Below the pieces are notes generated by a model. That model made no database searches. It was not told the DNA's origin and saw nothing but the letters and a program-made list of their open reading frames with translations. Below, in pieces: positions 7,045-14,665 of a stretch of 64,000 nucleotides of DNA (positions within the stretch are counted from its first letter, which is position 1; the number at the start of each line of letters is the position of its first letter). Position numbers and translations under genes: made by a program. The stretch is taken from the NCBI GenBank assembly GCA_018266105.1, contig JAFEBA010000081.1:1-64000 (forward strand), read 5' to 3'. The DNA comes from a bacterium (GTDB lineage Bacteria; Vulcanimicrobiota; Xenobia; Xenobiales; JADMJV01).

Positions 7045-8364
7045 ATGCTTAACCCCGAGCGCCATGCCGAATCGAACTACTCTGAAAAACCCCACCTGAT
7101 TCACGGTCGCTGTCAGGCGGCCCACTGGGATTTCGGCCACCACGTGGTTCCACCCGCCTCAGCCTCGGTCGCTTACCGGCTCGACAGCGCCAAACGTGGG
7201 GCTCGGGGATTCCAGGAATTTGGACACGACCACGGAGAAGGCGAACACGTCGATCTCTATGACCGCCTGGACGAACCCAACCGCGCCATGCTGGAGGAGA
7301 ACCTGGCTTACGCCGAGTGCGGGGAATGCGCGGTCACCTTCGCCAGCGGAATGGCGGCGATCTCCGCCGTTTTGTGCAATTGCGCCCGAGCCGGCGACCA
7401 CGTCCTCAGTCATCAAGTCCTCTATGGTTGCACCCATAGCTTACTGCACAACTGGCTGCCTCGCTTCGGAATCGAGAACTCCTCGGCCGACTTTACCCGA
7501 CTGGAATCGGCAAAGCCGCACCTGCGCCCCAACACCAGGGTAGTCTATTTCGAAACCCCCGTGAACCCCGACCTCACCCTGATCGACATAGGCGGAGTTG
7601 CCCACTGGCTGCAAGAAATCAACCGTCAGAGAAGACCTGAACAACGGGTCTGGCTGGTGGTGGACAATACCTTCTCCACCCCCTACGGTCAGCGTCCACT
7701 AACCCAGGGTGCAGACCTGGTGGTCAGCAGCCTGACGAAAAACATCGGTGGCTTCGGAACCGACCTGGGCGGAGTAGCGGTCGGGCCCGCCTGCTTTGAA
7801 CCGGGCTGGCTTTCCTTTCGCAAAGACTTTGGAGGCGTGCTTTCGCCGCGTAACGCCTGGAATTTTCTGGTCTACGGCCTGCCCACGCTTTCAGTGCGCT
7901 TTCGCCAGCAGCAAGAATCAGCTAAAAAGCTGGCACGTTTTCTGGAAAGGCACCCTTGCGTCGAGAAGGTTCGCTATCCCGGACTGCCTTCGTTTCCGCA
8001 AAAAGAGCTCGCCGAGAAACAAATGAAGGATTACGACGGACGCTTTGCACCCGGAACCATGCTGCACTTCTGCCTGCGAGAGGTCGGCGCGCCCGGCGAG
8101 AGCGCCCTGAAGTTTATCGACTGCCTGGCCAAGAACTCCTACACCATTACTCTGGCCGTCAGTCTCGGCCAGGTCCGCACCCTGGTGGAACACCCCTACT
8201 CCATGACCCACAGTCCCATAACGGCAGACCCGGCCGGGGTCACTCGCGTAGACCCGGCCGGAATTCGCCTGTCAGTGGGCCTGGAGAAGGCGGATGACCT
8301 GATTCACGATCTATCCGGCGCCTTCGAGGAAGTATTTCAGCCCGGCTCTCCCACCAATTCGTGA
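7045..8364 (+). CDS. PLP-dependent Cys/Met metabolism enzyme (gamma-lyase/synthase fold)
   Basis: 439 residues of fold-type I aminotransferase-like enzymes acting on sulfur amino acids (methionine gamma-lyase, cystathionine lyase or O-acylhomoserine sulfhydrylase group). Visible are TFASGMAAISAVL (cofactor phosphate region), VVDNTFSTPYGQRPL and SSLTKNIGGFG, which holds the Schiff-base lysine. The C-terminal domain contains the usual RLSVGLE segment. Substrate cannot be assigned; a lyase would release H2S or methanethiol, which fits the rhodaneses in the window. The start lies exactly 41.5 nt from the operator centre, without a ribosome site. The 3' end overlaps the convergent radical SAM gene by 28 nt. 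Confidence 0.85.
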   Translation: MLNPERHAESNYSEKPHLIHGRCQAAHWDFGHHVVPPASASVAYRLDSAKRGARGFQEFGHDHGEGEHVDLYDRLDEPNRAMLEENLAYAECGECAVTFASGMAAISAVLCNCARAGDHVLSHQVLYGCTHSLLHNWLPRFGIENSSADFTRLESAKPHLRPNTRVVYFETPVNPDLTLIDIGGVAHWLQEINRQRRPEQRVWLVVDNTFSTPYGQRPLTQGADLVVSSLTKNIGGFGTDLGGVAVGPACFEPGWLSFRKDFGGVLSPRNAWNFLVYGLPTLSVRFRQQQESAKKLARFLERHPCVEKVRYPGLPSFPQKELAEKQMKDYDGRFAPGTMLHFCLREVGAPGESALKFIDCLAKNSYTITLAVSLGQVRTLVEHPYSMTHSPITADPAGVTRVDPAGIRLSVGLEKADDLIHDLSGAFEEVFQPGSPTNS

Positions 8365-9305
8365 GTTTCATGAAAGGTCCGTCCTCGACGAACATAGTTC
8401 TCGTAAGCTTCACGCACCCCATCGCTCGGGAAAAAAGCCTGAGCCTTCTTGACTTTCCAGTCTGGACACTGACGACAAATTTCCGGTAACTCACGAAAGC
8501 GACGCTGCTGCTGCAAGCTCCGCAACCAGGCCAAGGACCCGTTCCAGATTTCCTTGAGAGACTGGTGAGCCACGTTGCCCGCCACGTATTTCCCCTCACA
8601 ATCGATGGCGCACATGACGACACTGCCGTTCCAGTGAATAGCAGCCGTATCCAGTGCCCACAGACAGGGGGTTCGGTCGGATTGCATGCTGACCCGCCGA
8701 CCGCCGCCCGGAATGGTGCCACTCCAAAAGACCTTGGGCCGGCATTTCACCACCACTCCCTGATCCAACCAATATTTCTTAAAATCTTCCAGCTCGTGCT
8801 CGTTTTCATCAAAGATGGAAAACTGCAGCTCAATCAATGGCGTTTCAAGACGCGCTGAACGCATCCGCTCCAGCAAGCGATGGATTCCAGAATAGAGACG
8901 CTCGAATCGCCCTCCCACGCGGATTCGCTCGTAAGTCTGGGCCGAGTGCCCATCGCAGGAAACAATAAAACGGTCCAGGCCGCAACTCAGCAAGCCTTCG
9001 ATATTCTCTTCGGTCAGTCGATTGCCATTGGAATTGAGAGTGATCTTTCGACAGCCCGCCTCGCGCGCATAACGAATCATAGGAAAGAGTCGCTTGCCCA
9101 GCAACAAGGCCTCGCCCATAAAAGTGGGCCAGACTTCACAATCTGGATTTTCGCGGCCGATTTCGCGAACGATTTGCTGGAACATATCCACGCGCATCGT
9201 TTTCTTGGGTCGCTCCATAAAGGCGCGACCGCAATGGATGCAGGATTGGTCGCAAGCGGCCGTCACTTCAATCACACACTGTTGGGGAAAATCAGTCTTA
9301 ATCAT
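8337..9305 (-). CDS. Radical SAM/SPASM-type enzyme
   Basis: 322 residues. The [4Fe-4S]-SAM motif is ACDQSCIHC near the N-terminus. A C-terminal SPASM-like region carries further cysteines (PCLW, VMCAIDCEG, ICRQC) for auxiliary clusters. Such enzymes modify peptides or cofactors; the substrate is unknown and no precursor peptide is visible next to it. I start at ATG 9305 (MIKTDFPQQC) rather than further upstream, because the operator at 9342-9353 and -10-like TAGCCT (9313-9318) put transcription start at 9305-9306, giving a leaderless message. An oxygen-labile enzyme under an FNR-type promoter is consistent. Confidence 0.85.
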   Translation of the reverse strand: MIKTDFPQQCVIEVTAACDQSCIHCGRAFMERPKKTMRVDMFQQIVREIGRENPDCEVWPTFMGEALLLGKRLFPMIRYAREAGCRKITLNSNGNRLTEENIEGLLSCGLDRFIVSCDGHSAQTYERIRVGGRFERLYSGIHRLLERMRSARLETPLIELQFSIFDENEHELEDFKKYWLDQGVVVKCRPKVFWSGTIPGGGRRVSMQSDRTPCLWALDTAAIHWNGSVVMCAIDCEGKYVAGNVAHQSLKEIWNGSLAWLRSLQQQRRFRELPEICRQCPDWKVKKAQAFFPSDGVREAYENYVRRGRTFHETHELVGEPG

Positions 9306-9341
9306 ACCGCCCAGGCTACTCTTCAAACGAACCACATTCCA

Positions 9342-9353
9342 TGATCTGGGTCA
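9342..9353 (-). promoter_or_regulatory. FNR-type operator of the radical SAM gene
   Basis: TGATCTGGGTCA, with -10-like TAGCCT at 9313-9318 on the minus strand and the ATG at 9305. Confidence 0.65.
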
Positions 9354-9386
9354 CTTGCAATAACCCGAATTGAGAGCCAGACGACC

Positions 9387-9398
9387 TGACCTGGATCA
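9387..9398 (+). promoter_or_regulatory. FNR-type operator of the macrodomain operon
   Basis: TGACCTGGATCATAG. -10-like TAAGCT (9422-9427) predicts a start at 9434 and a 16-nt leader containing GAGGTG. Confidence 0.68.
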
Positions 9399-9449
9399 TA
9401 GTGAGCTCGATCGCGCTGGGATAAGCTTCCGAACAGAAACGAGGTGTCC

Positions 9450-9953
9450 ATGATAGTAGAACTGACCGGTGACATTTTACTTTCGCAGGCCAGCTGGATC
9501 GCTCACGGCGTCGCCCCCGGAGATCACTTTACCCAGGGTCTGGCGCTGGCCTTGCGCGAGCAATGGCCCTCTCTGAGCAAAGATTTTCGACACTATTGCC
9601 AGGCCTCCCATCCTCAGCCCGGGGGCCTGTGGATGTGGCACGGGCCCGGTGTCCACGTAGCCAATCTACTGACCCAAGAGTCGGCCTATGACCACGGCTC
9701 CAAGCCCGGGAAGGCTCGACTGGAATACGTAGGTCACGCTCTGCGCGCACTCGCTCACGAACTGGATCGCGAAAAGATCGAGTCCTTAGCCATGCCCAGA
9801 CTTGCCACCGGAGTTGGTGGTCTGGACTGGGAGCAGGTGCGGCCATTAATCAACCAGCACCTGGGCGGCCTCAAGACTCACATCTGGCTGTATACCACCT
9901 ATAGAAAGGGAATGCGGGCCGAAGAACCCGGCCACGCTCAAAAGAGTGATTAG
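9450..9953 (+). CDS. Macrodomain protein (ADP-ribose binding or hydrolysing)
   Basis: 167 residues. Binds or removes ADP-ribose adducts. The N-terminal MIVELTGDILLSQASWIAHG matches the macrodomain beta-strand and first ligand loop. MPRLATGVGGLDWEQVRPLI matches the second loop, closest to the TARG1/ALC1-like branch. ATG 9450 follows GAGGTG; the GTG six nt upstream is part of that ribosome site. The end overlaps the next gene by 8 nt. It leads an operon with an MBL-fold nuclease, a USP and a DUF1269 protein. A role in reversing ADP-ribosylation of nucleic acid or protein under stress is inference. Confidence 0.82.
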   Translation: MIVELTGDILLSQASWIAHGVAPGDHFTQGLALALREQWPSLSKDFRHYCQASHPQPGGLWMWHGPGVHVANLLTQESAYDHGSKPGKARLEYVGHALRALAHELDREKIESLAMPRLATGVGGLDWEQVRPLINQHLGGLKTHIWLYTTYRKGMRAEEPGHAQKSD

Positions 9954-11289
9954 TCTTCAGTTCTTGGGGGCAGCCGGCACGGTCACGGGCAGCAAGTATG
10001 CCCTGACCGTCGGAAAGCATCGGATCTTCATCGACGCGGGACTGTTTCAAGGAACGCCTGAGATTGCAGCCCTCAACCACCAGCAGCTGGCGGTGGACCC
10101 CGCACAGTTTGAGGCCGCCCTGCTGACCCATTCCCACGTCGACCACTGCGGCTACCTACCCCGACTGGTCGGGGATGGCTTTGCCGGTCCAATCTACTGC
10201 ACTTCCGCGACCAAAGAACTGACCTCTCTGATGCTGCACGACTGTGCCAAGCTCCAACTGGAAGAGTCCCTGGCGCCGCTCTACGGAGAATCAGAGGTGG
10301 CCCGCACCATCCCGCTCCTCAAGGAGGTCGCTTACAGGCGTCGCCTGACAGTCGTGCCTGGAATTTACGCCACTTTTCACGAAGCCGGCCACATTCTGGG
10401 CTCGGCCTGGCTGGAATTGGAACTGGTGGAAAACGGTGAGACGGTTCGACTCGTGATGTCAGGCGATCTGGGCCGAGAAGACGCCCCGATTCTGAAAGAC
10501 CCTGAGCCGCCCGTTGCCTGCGACTATCTGGTTGTGGAAAGCACCTATGGCGATCGGCTGCACAGCACCGAACCCATCGGACCGCGCCTGATTCAAATCG
10601 TTCACGAGGCCATGGACCGGGGCGGAGTGCTCATCATTCCGGCTTTCGCGGTCGAGCGCAGCCAGGAGCTGATCTATCTACTGGCGGAACTTGACCCCGC
10701 TCTTCCCATCTTCCTGGATTCGCCCATGGCCGCCCAGGCCTGCCAAATCTTCGAAAGTCACCGCCAACTTTTTGACCAGGAAGCCAGGGAGCGTTCTCGA
10801 TTGGCGGGGGGTCTGCTGGCCCACCGCCGCTTGAAGATCTGCGCGACCAGTTCTCAGTCCAGACAGATTTTTCAGAATCGCCCTCCGTATATCGTGATCT
10901 CGGCCAGTGGCATGCTGGAGGGCGGGCGCGTTTTGCACCACCTGAGGCGCAGTCTCTCCAATCCCAAAGATACAATTCTGCTGGTCGGCTATCAGGCCGA
11001 AGGCACTCGAGGAGCCGAGCTTCTCGCTGGAGCCGAGAGCCTGGAATTGTTCGGGGAAGAGGTGCCGGTTCGAGCTCGAGTCGAGTTTCTGGATGGTCTG
11101 TCCGGTCACGCCGACTACGCTCAGATCAATCGCTGGCTTCAACAACTGACCGAGCCACCTCGCCAGCTTTTCCTGGTCCACGGTGAGCCAGTCTCGCTGA
11201 AGGCTCAGCAGACTCGTATCAATGCCTGGCCAGGCTGGTCGGCCGAAATTGCTTCACTGAATCAGTTGGTCATATTAAAGGAGGATTGA
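9946..11289 (+). CDS. MBL-fold RNA-processing exonuclease (beta-CASP/RMMBL family)
   Basis: 447 residues. Metallo-beta-lactamase fold with the zinc motif THSHVDHCG (H62, H64, D66, H67), SGDLGRED and the C-terminal LSGHADY. The central beta-CASP region includes ISASGMLEGGRVLHHL. This is the YSH1/CPSF-like bacterial family, predicted to cut or trim RNA. It begins at GTG 9946, overlapping the macrodomain stop, so the two are coupled. Residue range and motifs are complete. A USP follows 4 nt after its stop. Co-expression with a macrodomain suggests nucleic-acid repair or RNA turnover during low-oxygen stress. Confidence 0.88.
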   Translation: MISLQFLGAAGTVTGSKYALTVGKHRIFIDAGLFQGTPEIAALNHQQLAVDPAQFEAALLTHSHVDHCGYLPRLVGDGFAGPIYCTSATKELTSLMLHDCAKLQLEESLAPLYGESEVARTIPLLKEVAYRRRLTVVPGIYATFHEAGHILGSAWLELELVENGETVRLVMSGDLGREDAPILKDPEPPVACDYLVVESTYGDRLHSTEPIGPRLIQIVHEAMDRGGVLIIPAFAVERSQELIYLLAELDPALPIFLDSPMAAQACQIFESHRQLFDQEARERSRLAGGLLAHRRLKICATSSQSRQIFQNRPPYIVISASGMLEGGRVLHHLRRSLSNPKDTILLVGYQAEGTRGAELLAGAESLELFGEEVPVRARVEFLDGLSGHADYAQINRWLQQLTEPPRQLFLVHGEPVSLKAQQTRINAWPGWSAEIASLNQLVILKED

Positions 11290-11293
11290 CACA

Positions 11294-11749
11294 ATGTTCT
11301 CTAGGATCCTGGTCCCCGTGGACGGCTCAAGCATCGCCGAACAAGCTCTGGAGTCGGCCGTCAAACTGGCCAAAACCTTCGGCGCCAGCCTGCACCTGGT
11401 CCAGGTTGCACCAGGACCGGTCAGCGGCGACTACATCGTGGATGTTCATCTTCACGAGGCAGTGCTGCGCCGCGAGCGAGAGCGGTTACAGACCCATCTG
11501 GACAAGTTGGGCGATCAACTGACACAGACCGGCCTCAGCGTGACCACCCGACTGCTGGAACCTGGGACTCCCGGGCCCGAGCTGGTGGCAGAAATCGAGC
11601 GCGATCCAGTGGACCTGGTGGTCATGACCTCTCACGGACGCACCGGCGTGGCCCGTATGTTCCTGGGCAGCGTAGCCGAGTATGTGGCTCGCCACGCACC
11701 CTGCCCGACCCTGATCGTACGACCCAAGAAAGACGAAGGCCATGACTGA
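11294..11749 (+). CDS. Universal stress protein, single domain
   Basis: 151 residues, start MFSRILVPVDGSS after a strong AAAGGAGG ribosome site. Nucleotide loop SHGRTGVARMFLGSVAE is canonical. A distinctive insert with Arg/Glu-rich helices (about 50-75) lies between strand 2 and the loop. It is third gene of the macrodomain operon and overlaps the DUF1269 gene by 8 nt. Confidence 0.92.
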   Translation: MFSRILVPVDGSSIAEQALESAVKLAKTFGASLHLVQVAPGPVSGDYIVDVHLHEAVLRRERERLQTHLDKLGDQLTQTGLSVTTRLLEPGTPGPELVAEIERDPVDLVVMTSHGRTGVARMFLGSVAEYVARHAPCPTLIVRPKKDEGHD

Positions 11750-12281
11750 CCTGATTGTGCTGGTGTTCCAGAACGACCGCGATGCATTTACCGTACGTGA
11801 TCACCTGATCGAGCTGCAAAAGCAGCATCTGATCCGTCTTGGCGACGCCGCCGTGGCGGTACGAGATGCTCAGGGCCACGTGAAAATCAAACAAATCGTG
11901 GACTTGACCGCCCAAGGCGCGATGGGGGGCGCCTTCTGGGGCCTGCTGGCGGGCATCCTGTTCTGGATGCCCGCCATGGGCATGGCCATCGGAACCTTGA
12001 TCGGGGCCCTATCCGGCGCCCTGACTGACTACGGCGTGAATGACGAATTTATAAGCCAGGTGGCCAGAGAGGTCGAGCCTGGCCAATCGGCTCTCTTTCT
12101 GCTGGTCCTGGACGCAACGATGGATCGAGTGGTTGAAGAAATCGCCCCCTGGAATCCCCGGGTTCTGCGCACCAATCTGTCGCGCGAGCAAGAGCAGAAA
12201 CTACGTGCTGCTTTCTCGGAAGCGCGAATGGAAGATCATCTGCACTCGGCCTCCGCCACCCAGCCCTTACCTCAAAACTGA
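11742..12281 (+). CDS. DUF1269 family membrane protein
   Basis: 179 residues. An N-terminal regulatory-like alpha/beta part is followed by a Gly/Ala/Met-rich hydrophobic hairpin (about 60-95: MGGAFWGLLAGILFWMPAMG and neighbours) and a soluble C-terminal part. This architecture matches DUF1269, often found beside USPs and of unknown function. Its TGA stop (12279-12281) is also the first three bases of an FNR-type operator, so gene end and next promoter overlap. Confidence 0.85.
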   Translation: MTDLIVLVFQNDRDAFTVRDHLIELQKQHLIRLGDAAVAVRDAQGHVKIKQIVDLTAQGAMGGAFWGLLAGILFWMPAMGMAIGTLIGALSGALTDYGVNDEFISQVAREVEPGQSALFLLVLDATMDRVVEEIAPWNPRVLRTNLSREQEQKLRAAFSEARMEDHLHSASATQPLPQN

Positions 12282-12290
12282 TCTAGATCA
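12279..12290 (+). promoter_or_regulatory. FNR-type operator before the chemoreceptor/NO-sensor block
   Basis: Perfect TGATCTAGATCATAG. No good -10 lies at the class II distance, but TTTAGT (12333-12338) would give a start near 12345, close to a -61.5 class I arrangement. Confidence 0.55.
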
Positions 12291-12374
12291 TAGATCTACA
12301 AACCGATTCATGCTGTCGGGTAGTGCCGAAAGTTTAGTCTTAAGCCCACCCTCCGACAGGCCGATGAATCGAGT

Positions 12375-12914
12375 ATGCATAAGATAACGCCAAGCGGCCG
12401 CGAGCGAACCTTTGGTGAACACGAACTGATCGTCAGCAAAACCGACCCTCGCGGCTTGATCACCTACGCAAACTCCGTCTTCTGCCGTGTTTCCGGCTAC
12501 CAGGAATACGAACTACTGGGCAAACCTCACAACCTGGTGCGCCATCCCGACATGCCCCGAGGCGTCTTCCGCCTGCTCTGGCATCGGCTCCAGCTCGGCC
12601 ACGAGGTCTTCGCAATGGTGGTCAACCTGGCCAGCAATGGTGACCACTATTGGGTCTTAGCCCACGTGACCCCCAGCTTCTCCCCCCAGGGAACCCTGCT
12701 CGGCTACCACAGTAACCGGCGCCTGCCTCAGCCCGCCCTGGTTAAAGAATTCTCAGGGCTCTATCAGAAGCTGCTGGAGGCGGAGAGGCCGATCTCAAAT
12801 CCCAAACAGGCGGCCGAAGTATCGATGCAGCTTCTGCTCAAACTGGCCGGCCAGGATTATGACAACTTCTTTTTTTCTCGCCTGAACAAGCAATTACAAA
12901 GGGAGGCCGTATGA
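12375..12914 (+). CDS. Aer-type PAS-domain redox/energy sensor
   Basis: 179 residues, essentially one PAS domain (about 15-125) of the aerotaxis-receptor class. Diagnostic are SKTDPRGLITYANSVFCRVSGY, GKPHNLVRHPDMP and GDHYWVLAHVTP. In Aer this fold binds FAD and reads redox state; flavin binding here is inferred. It has no signalling domain of its own. The ATGA overlap with the soluble chemoreceptor suggests the two form a split Aer-like receptor. Confidence 0.85.
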   Translation: MHKITPSGRERTFGEHELIVSKTDPRGLITYANSVFCRVSGYQEYELLGKPHNLVRHPDMPRGVFRLLWHRLQLGHEVFAMVVNLASNGDHYWVLAHVTPSFSPQGTLLGYHSNRRLPQPALVKEFSGLYQKLLEAERPISNPKQAAEVSMQLLLKLAGQDYDNFFFSRLNKQLQREAV

Positions 12915-14074
12915 CCCCGATTCTGAATGACTGCACCACCCGAGCCTTAGAACTGTTAAAGGCAGCCTCCTCGGGAGATTTTGAGGCTCGGGCGCGAGCC
13001 GGTGATTTGCAAGGGTCGGAGCGTGAACTGTTGCTCGCCCTGAATGATTTTATCGATATTGTAGACGCCTACGTACGCGAATCTCAGGCCTCCATGCACT
13101 TTGCCAGCCAGGGAAAATTCTACCGCCGCATGATGGAGCGCGGGCTTCCGGGAGCATTCGGAGCTGGCGCCAGGGTGATCAACGAAGCCACCACCACCAT
13201 GGAAAAGCAAAGCGAAATGCTCAAACAGGCCCACCAAGAACGGCATGAACTGGCCGATGAATTTGAACAGGCCATTGGCAAACTCTCAGCTCAGATGGTG
13301 GAAACCTCCACCCGCATGACCCGAATGGCGGAAAGGTTGAATCAACTGCAAAGCCAGAGTGTGGCCAGCGCGGGAGAGGTCTATGAAGCCGCCGAACTCA
13401 CCAATCAACACATTCAAACCATCGCCGCCGCCACCGAAGAGTTGGATGCTTCCGTCAAAGAAATCGAGCGCAACTTCGGGATCTCGGTCAGCGCCTCCAA
13501 TTACGCCAGTCAGGCCTGTGAAGAGTCTCGTGGCAGCGTCCAGGAACTGGCCGAAAGCAGCCAGGCCATCGAGAGCGTGGTGCGCAACATCGGCCACGTC
13601 GCCAGCCAGACTCGAATGCTGGCCCTGAATGCCAATATCGAAGCTGCCCGAGCCGGCGAGCTCGGGCGTGGCTTCGCCGTGGTGGCTTCCGAGGTCAAAG
13701 GTCTGGCCAATCAGACTCAAGCGGCCACTGAAGATATTCAACTGAAAATCTCGCGGGTCCAGAACGGTACCCGCGGCGCCCTCATCGGCACCGAGAAAGT
13801 CAGTGAATCGGTGCGCAATATTCAAACTCTGGCCAGCGAGGTGCGCGACCAGTTGCAGTTCCAACGGGCCGCCACCAGTGAAATCAATCAGAGCCTGCAT
13901 CAAGCCAGCACTTTGTCGCAGGGTTTGTGTCGCCAGTCCGACCAGGTTTCGCAAAGCTGTGAAGAGAGTCAGCAGGCGGCCCGAGCCGTGCTGGAGGAGG
14001 CCGGTCAGGTCGCCTGGCAGGCCAACGAGCTGCAGATTCATTCCCAAAAGCTGCTGGTGAAGGTTCGAAATTAA
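12911..14074 (+). CDS. Soluble methyl-accepting chemotaxis protein
   Basis: 387 residues and no transmembrane helix, so a cytoplasmic chemoreceptor. The signalling hairpin tip LALNANIEAARAGELGRGF and FAVVASEVKGLANQT are conserved CheA/CheW contact sequences. Heptad-rich coiled coil flanks them, and the N-terminal 100 residues have no named domain. The start overlaps the stop of the PAS gene (ATGA). Together they could report redox state to the chemotaxis array. No che genes are in the window. Confidence 0.9.
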   Translation: MTPILNDCTTRALELLKAASSGDFEARARAGDLQGSERELLLALNDFIDIVDAYVRESQASMHFASQGKFYRRMMERGLPGAFGAGARVINEATTTMEKQSEMLKQAHQERHELADEFEQAIGKLSAQMVETSTRMTRMAERLNQLQSQSVASAGEVYEAAELTNQHIQTIAAATEELDASVKEIERNFGISVSASNYASQACEESRGSVQELAESSQAIESVVRNIGHVASQTRMLALNANIEAARAGELGRGFAVVASEVKGLANQTQAATEDIQLKISRVQNGTRGALIGTEKVSESVRNIQTLASEVRDQLQFQRAATSEINQSLHQASTLSQGLCRQSDQVSQSCEESQQAARAVLEEAGQVAWQANELQIHSQKLLVKVRN

Positions 14075-14116
14075 GCTCTCTCCCGGGCTGCCGATAGGGT
14101 AATTGGAGGATGACCT

Positions 14117-14665
14117 ATGTTGGGGATGGTAAACCAGGCGGTCGAAGATATGGCGCGCAGCCTGGGAGGAGAGTCGCTCTGGCTAAAGATCGCCGAGGGG
14201 GCCGGACTGGACCCTGAGGTGGGCCTCTTGCGCATGGAATCCTATCCAGACGAGTTAACCTACGCACTGGTGGGTTCGGCCAGCCAGGTTTTGAGCCTGA
14301 GCCCCGACCAGGTATTGGAAGAATTTGGCAAGCACTGGATTCTCTACACCGGCGAAAACGGCTACGGACAGCTTCTGAAGGGGGCCGGCCAGGACCTGAA
14401 GACCTTCATCGGCAATCTCGACCTGCTGCACGGCAAGGTGGAATCGCTGATCCCGGGCACGCGTTGCCCGCGATTTTCCTCTCAAGAGTTGGGCCCGAAT
14501 TGCTTGAGGCTGATCTACCGCTCCCACCGAAAAGGACTGGGAGCACTGGTATCAGGCTTGCTCAAAGGGCTGGGGGAACGTTTTGGGACGCCGGTCAGTG
14601 TTCAGATTCTTGACCCCGAGGAGGACTGCCAGGCATTTGAAATCTGCTGGGAGCAAGCACCTTGA
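14117..14665 (+). CDS. H-NOX heme nitric-oxide sensor
   Basis: 182 residues of the heme NO/O2-binding family. The proximal heme ligand is His105 (LDLLHGKV). The Y-x-S-x-R porphyrin-propionate motif is Y134-R-S-H-R138. GGESLWLKIAEGAG and SYPDELTYALVG are typical of the family. It starts after TTGGAGGATGACCT and ends overlapping the next gene (TTGA). Partner is the HNOBA kinase downstream. Most bacterial H-NOX of this kind bind NO and inhibit or activate the adjacent kinase. Confidence 0.93.
   Translation: MLGMVNQAVEDMARSLGGESLWLKIAEGAGLDPEVGLLRMESYPDELTYALVGSASQVLSLSPDQVLEEFGKHWILYTGENGYGQLLKGAGQDLKTFIGNLDLLHGKVESLIPGTRCPRFSSQELGPNCLRLIYRSHRKGLGALVSGLLKGLGERFGTPVSVQILDPEEDCQAFEICWEQAP

Noticed and set aside
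13286..14047. 253-codon frame antisense to the chemoreceptor
   Set aside because: Mirror of the coiled-coil codons of a well-supported chemoreceptor; low-complexity Leu/Gly/Ala composition only.
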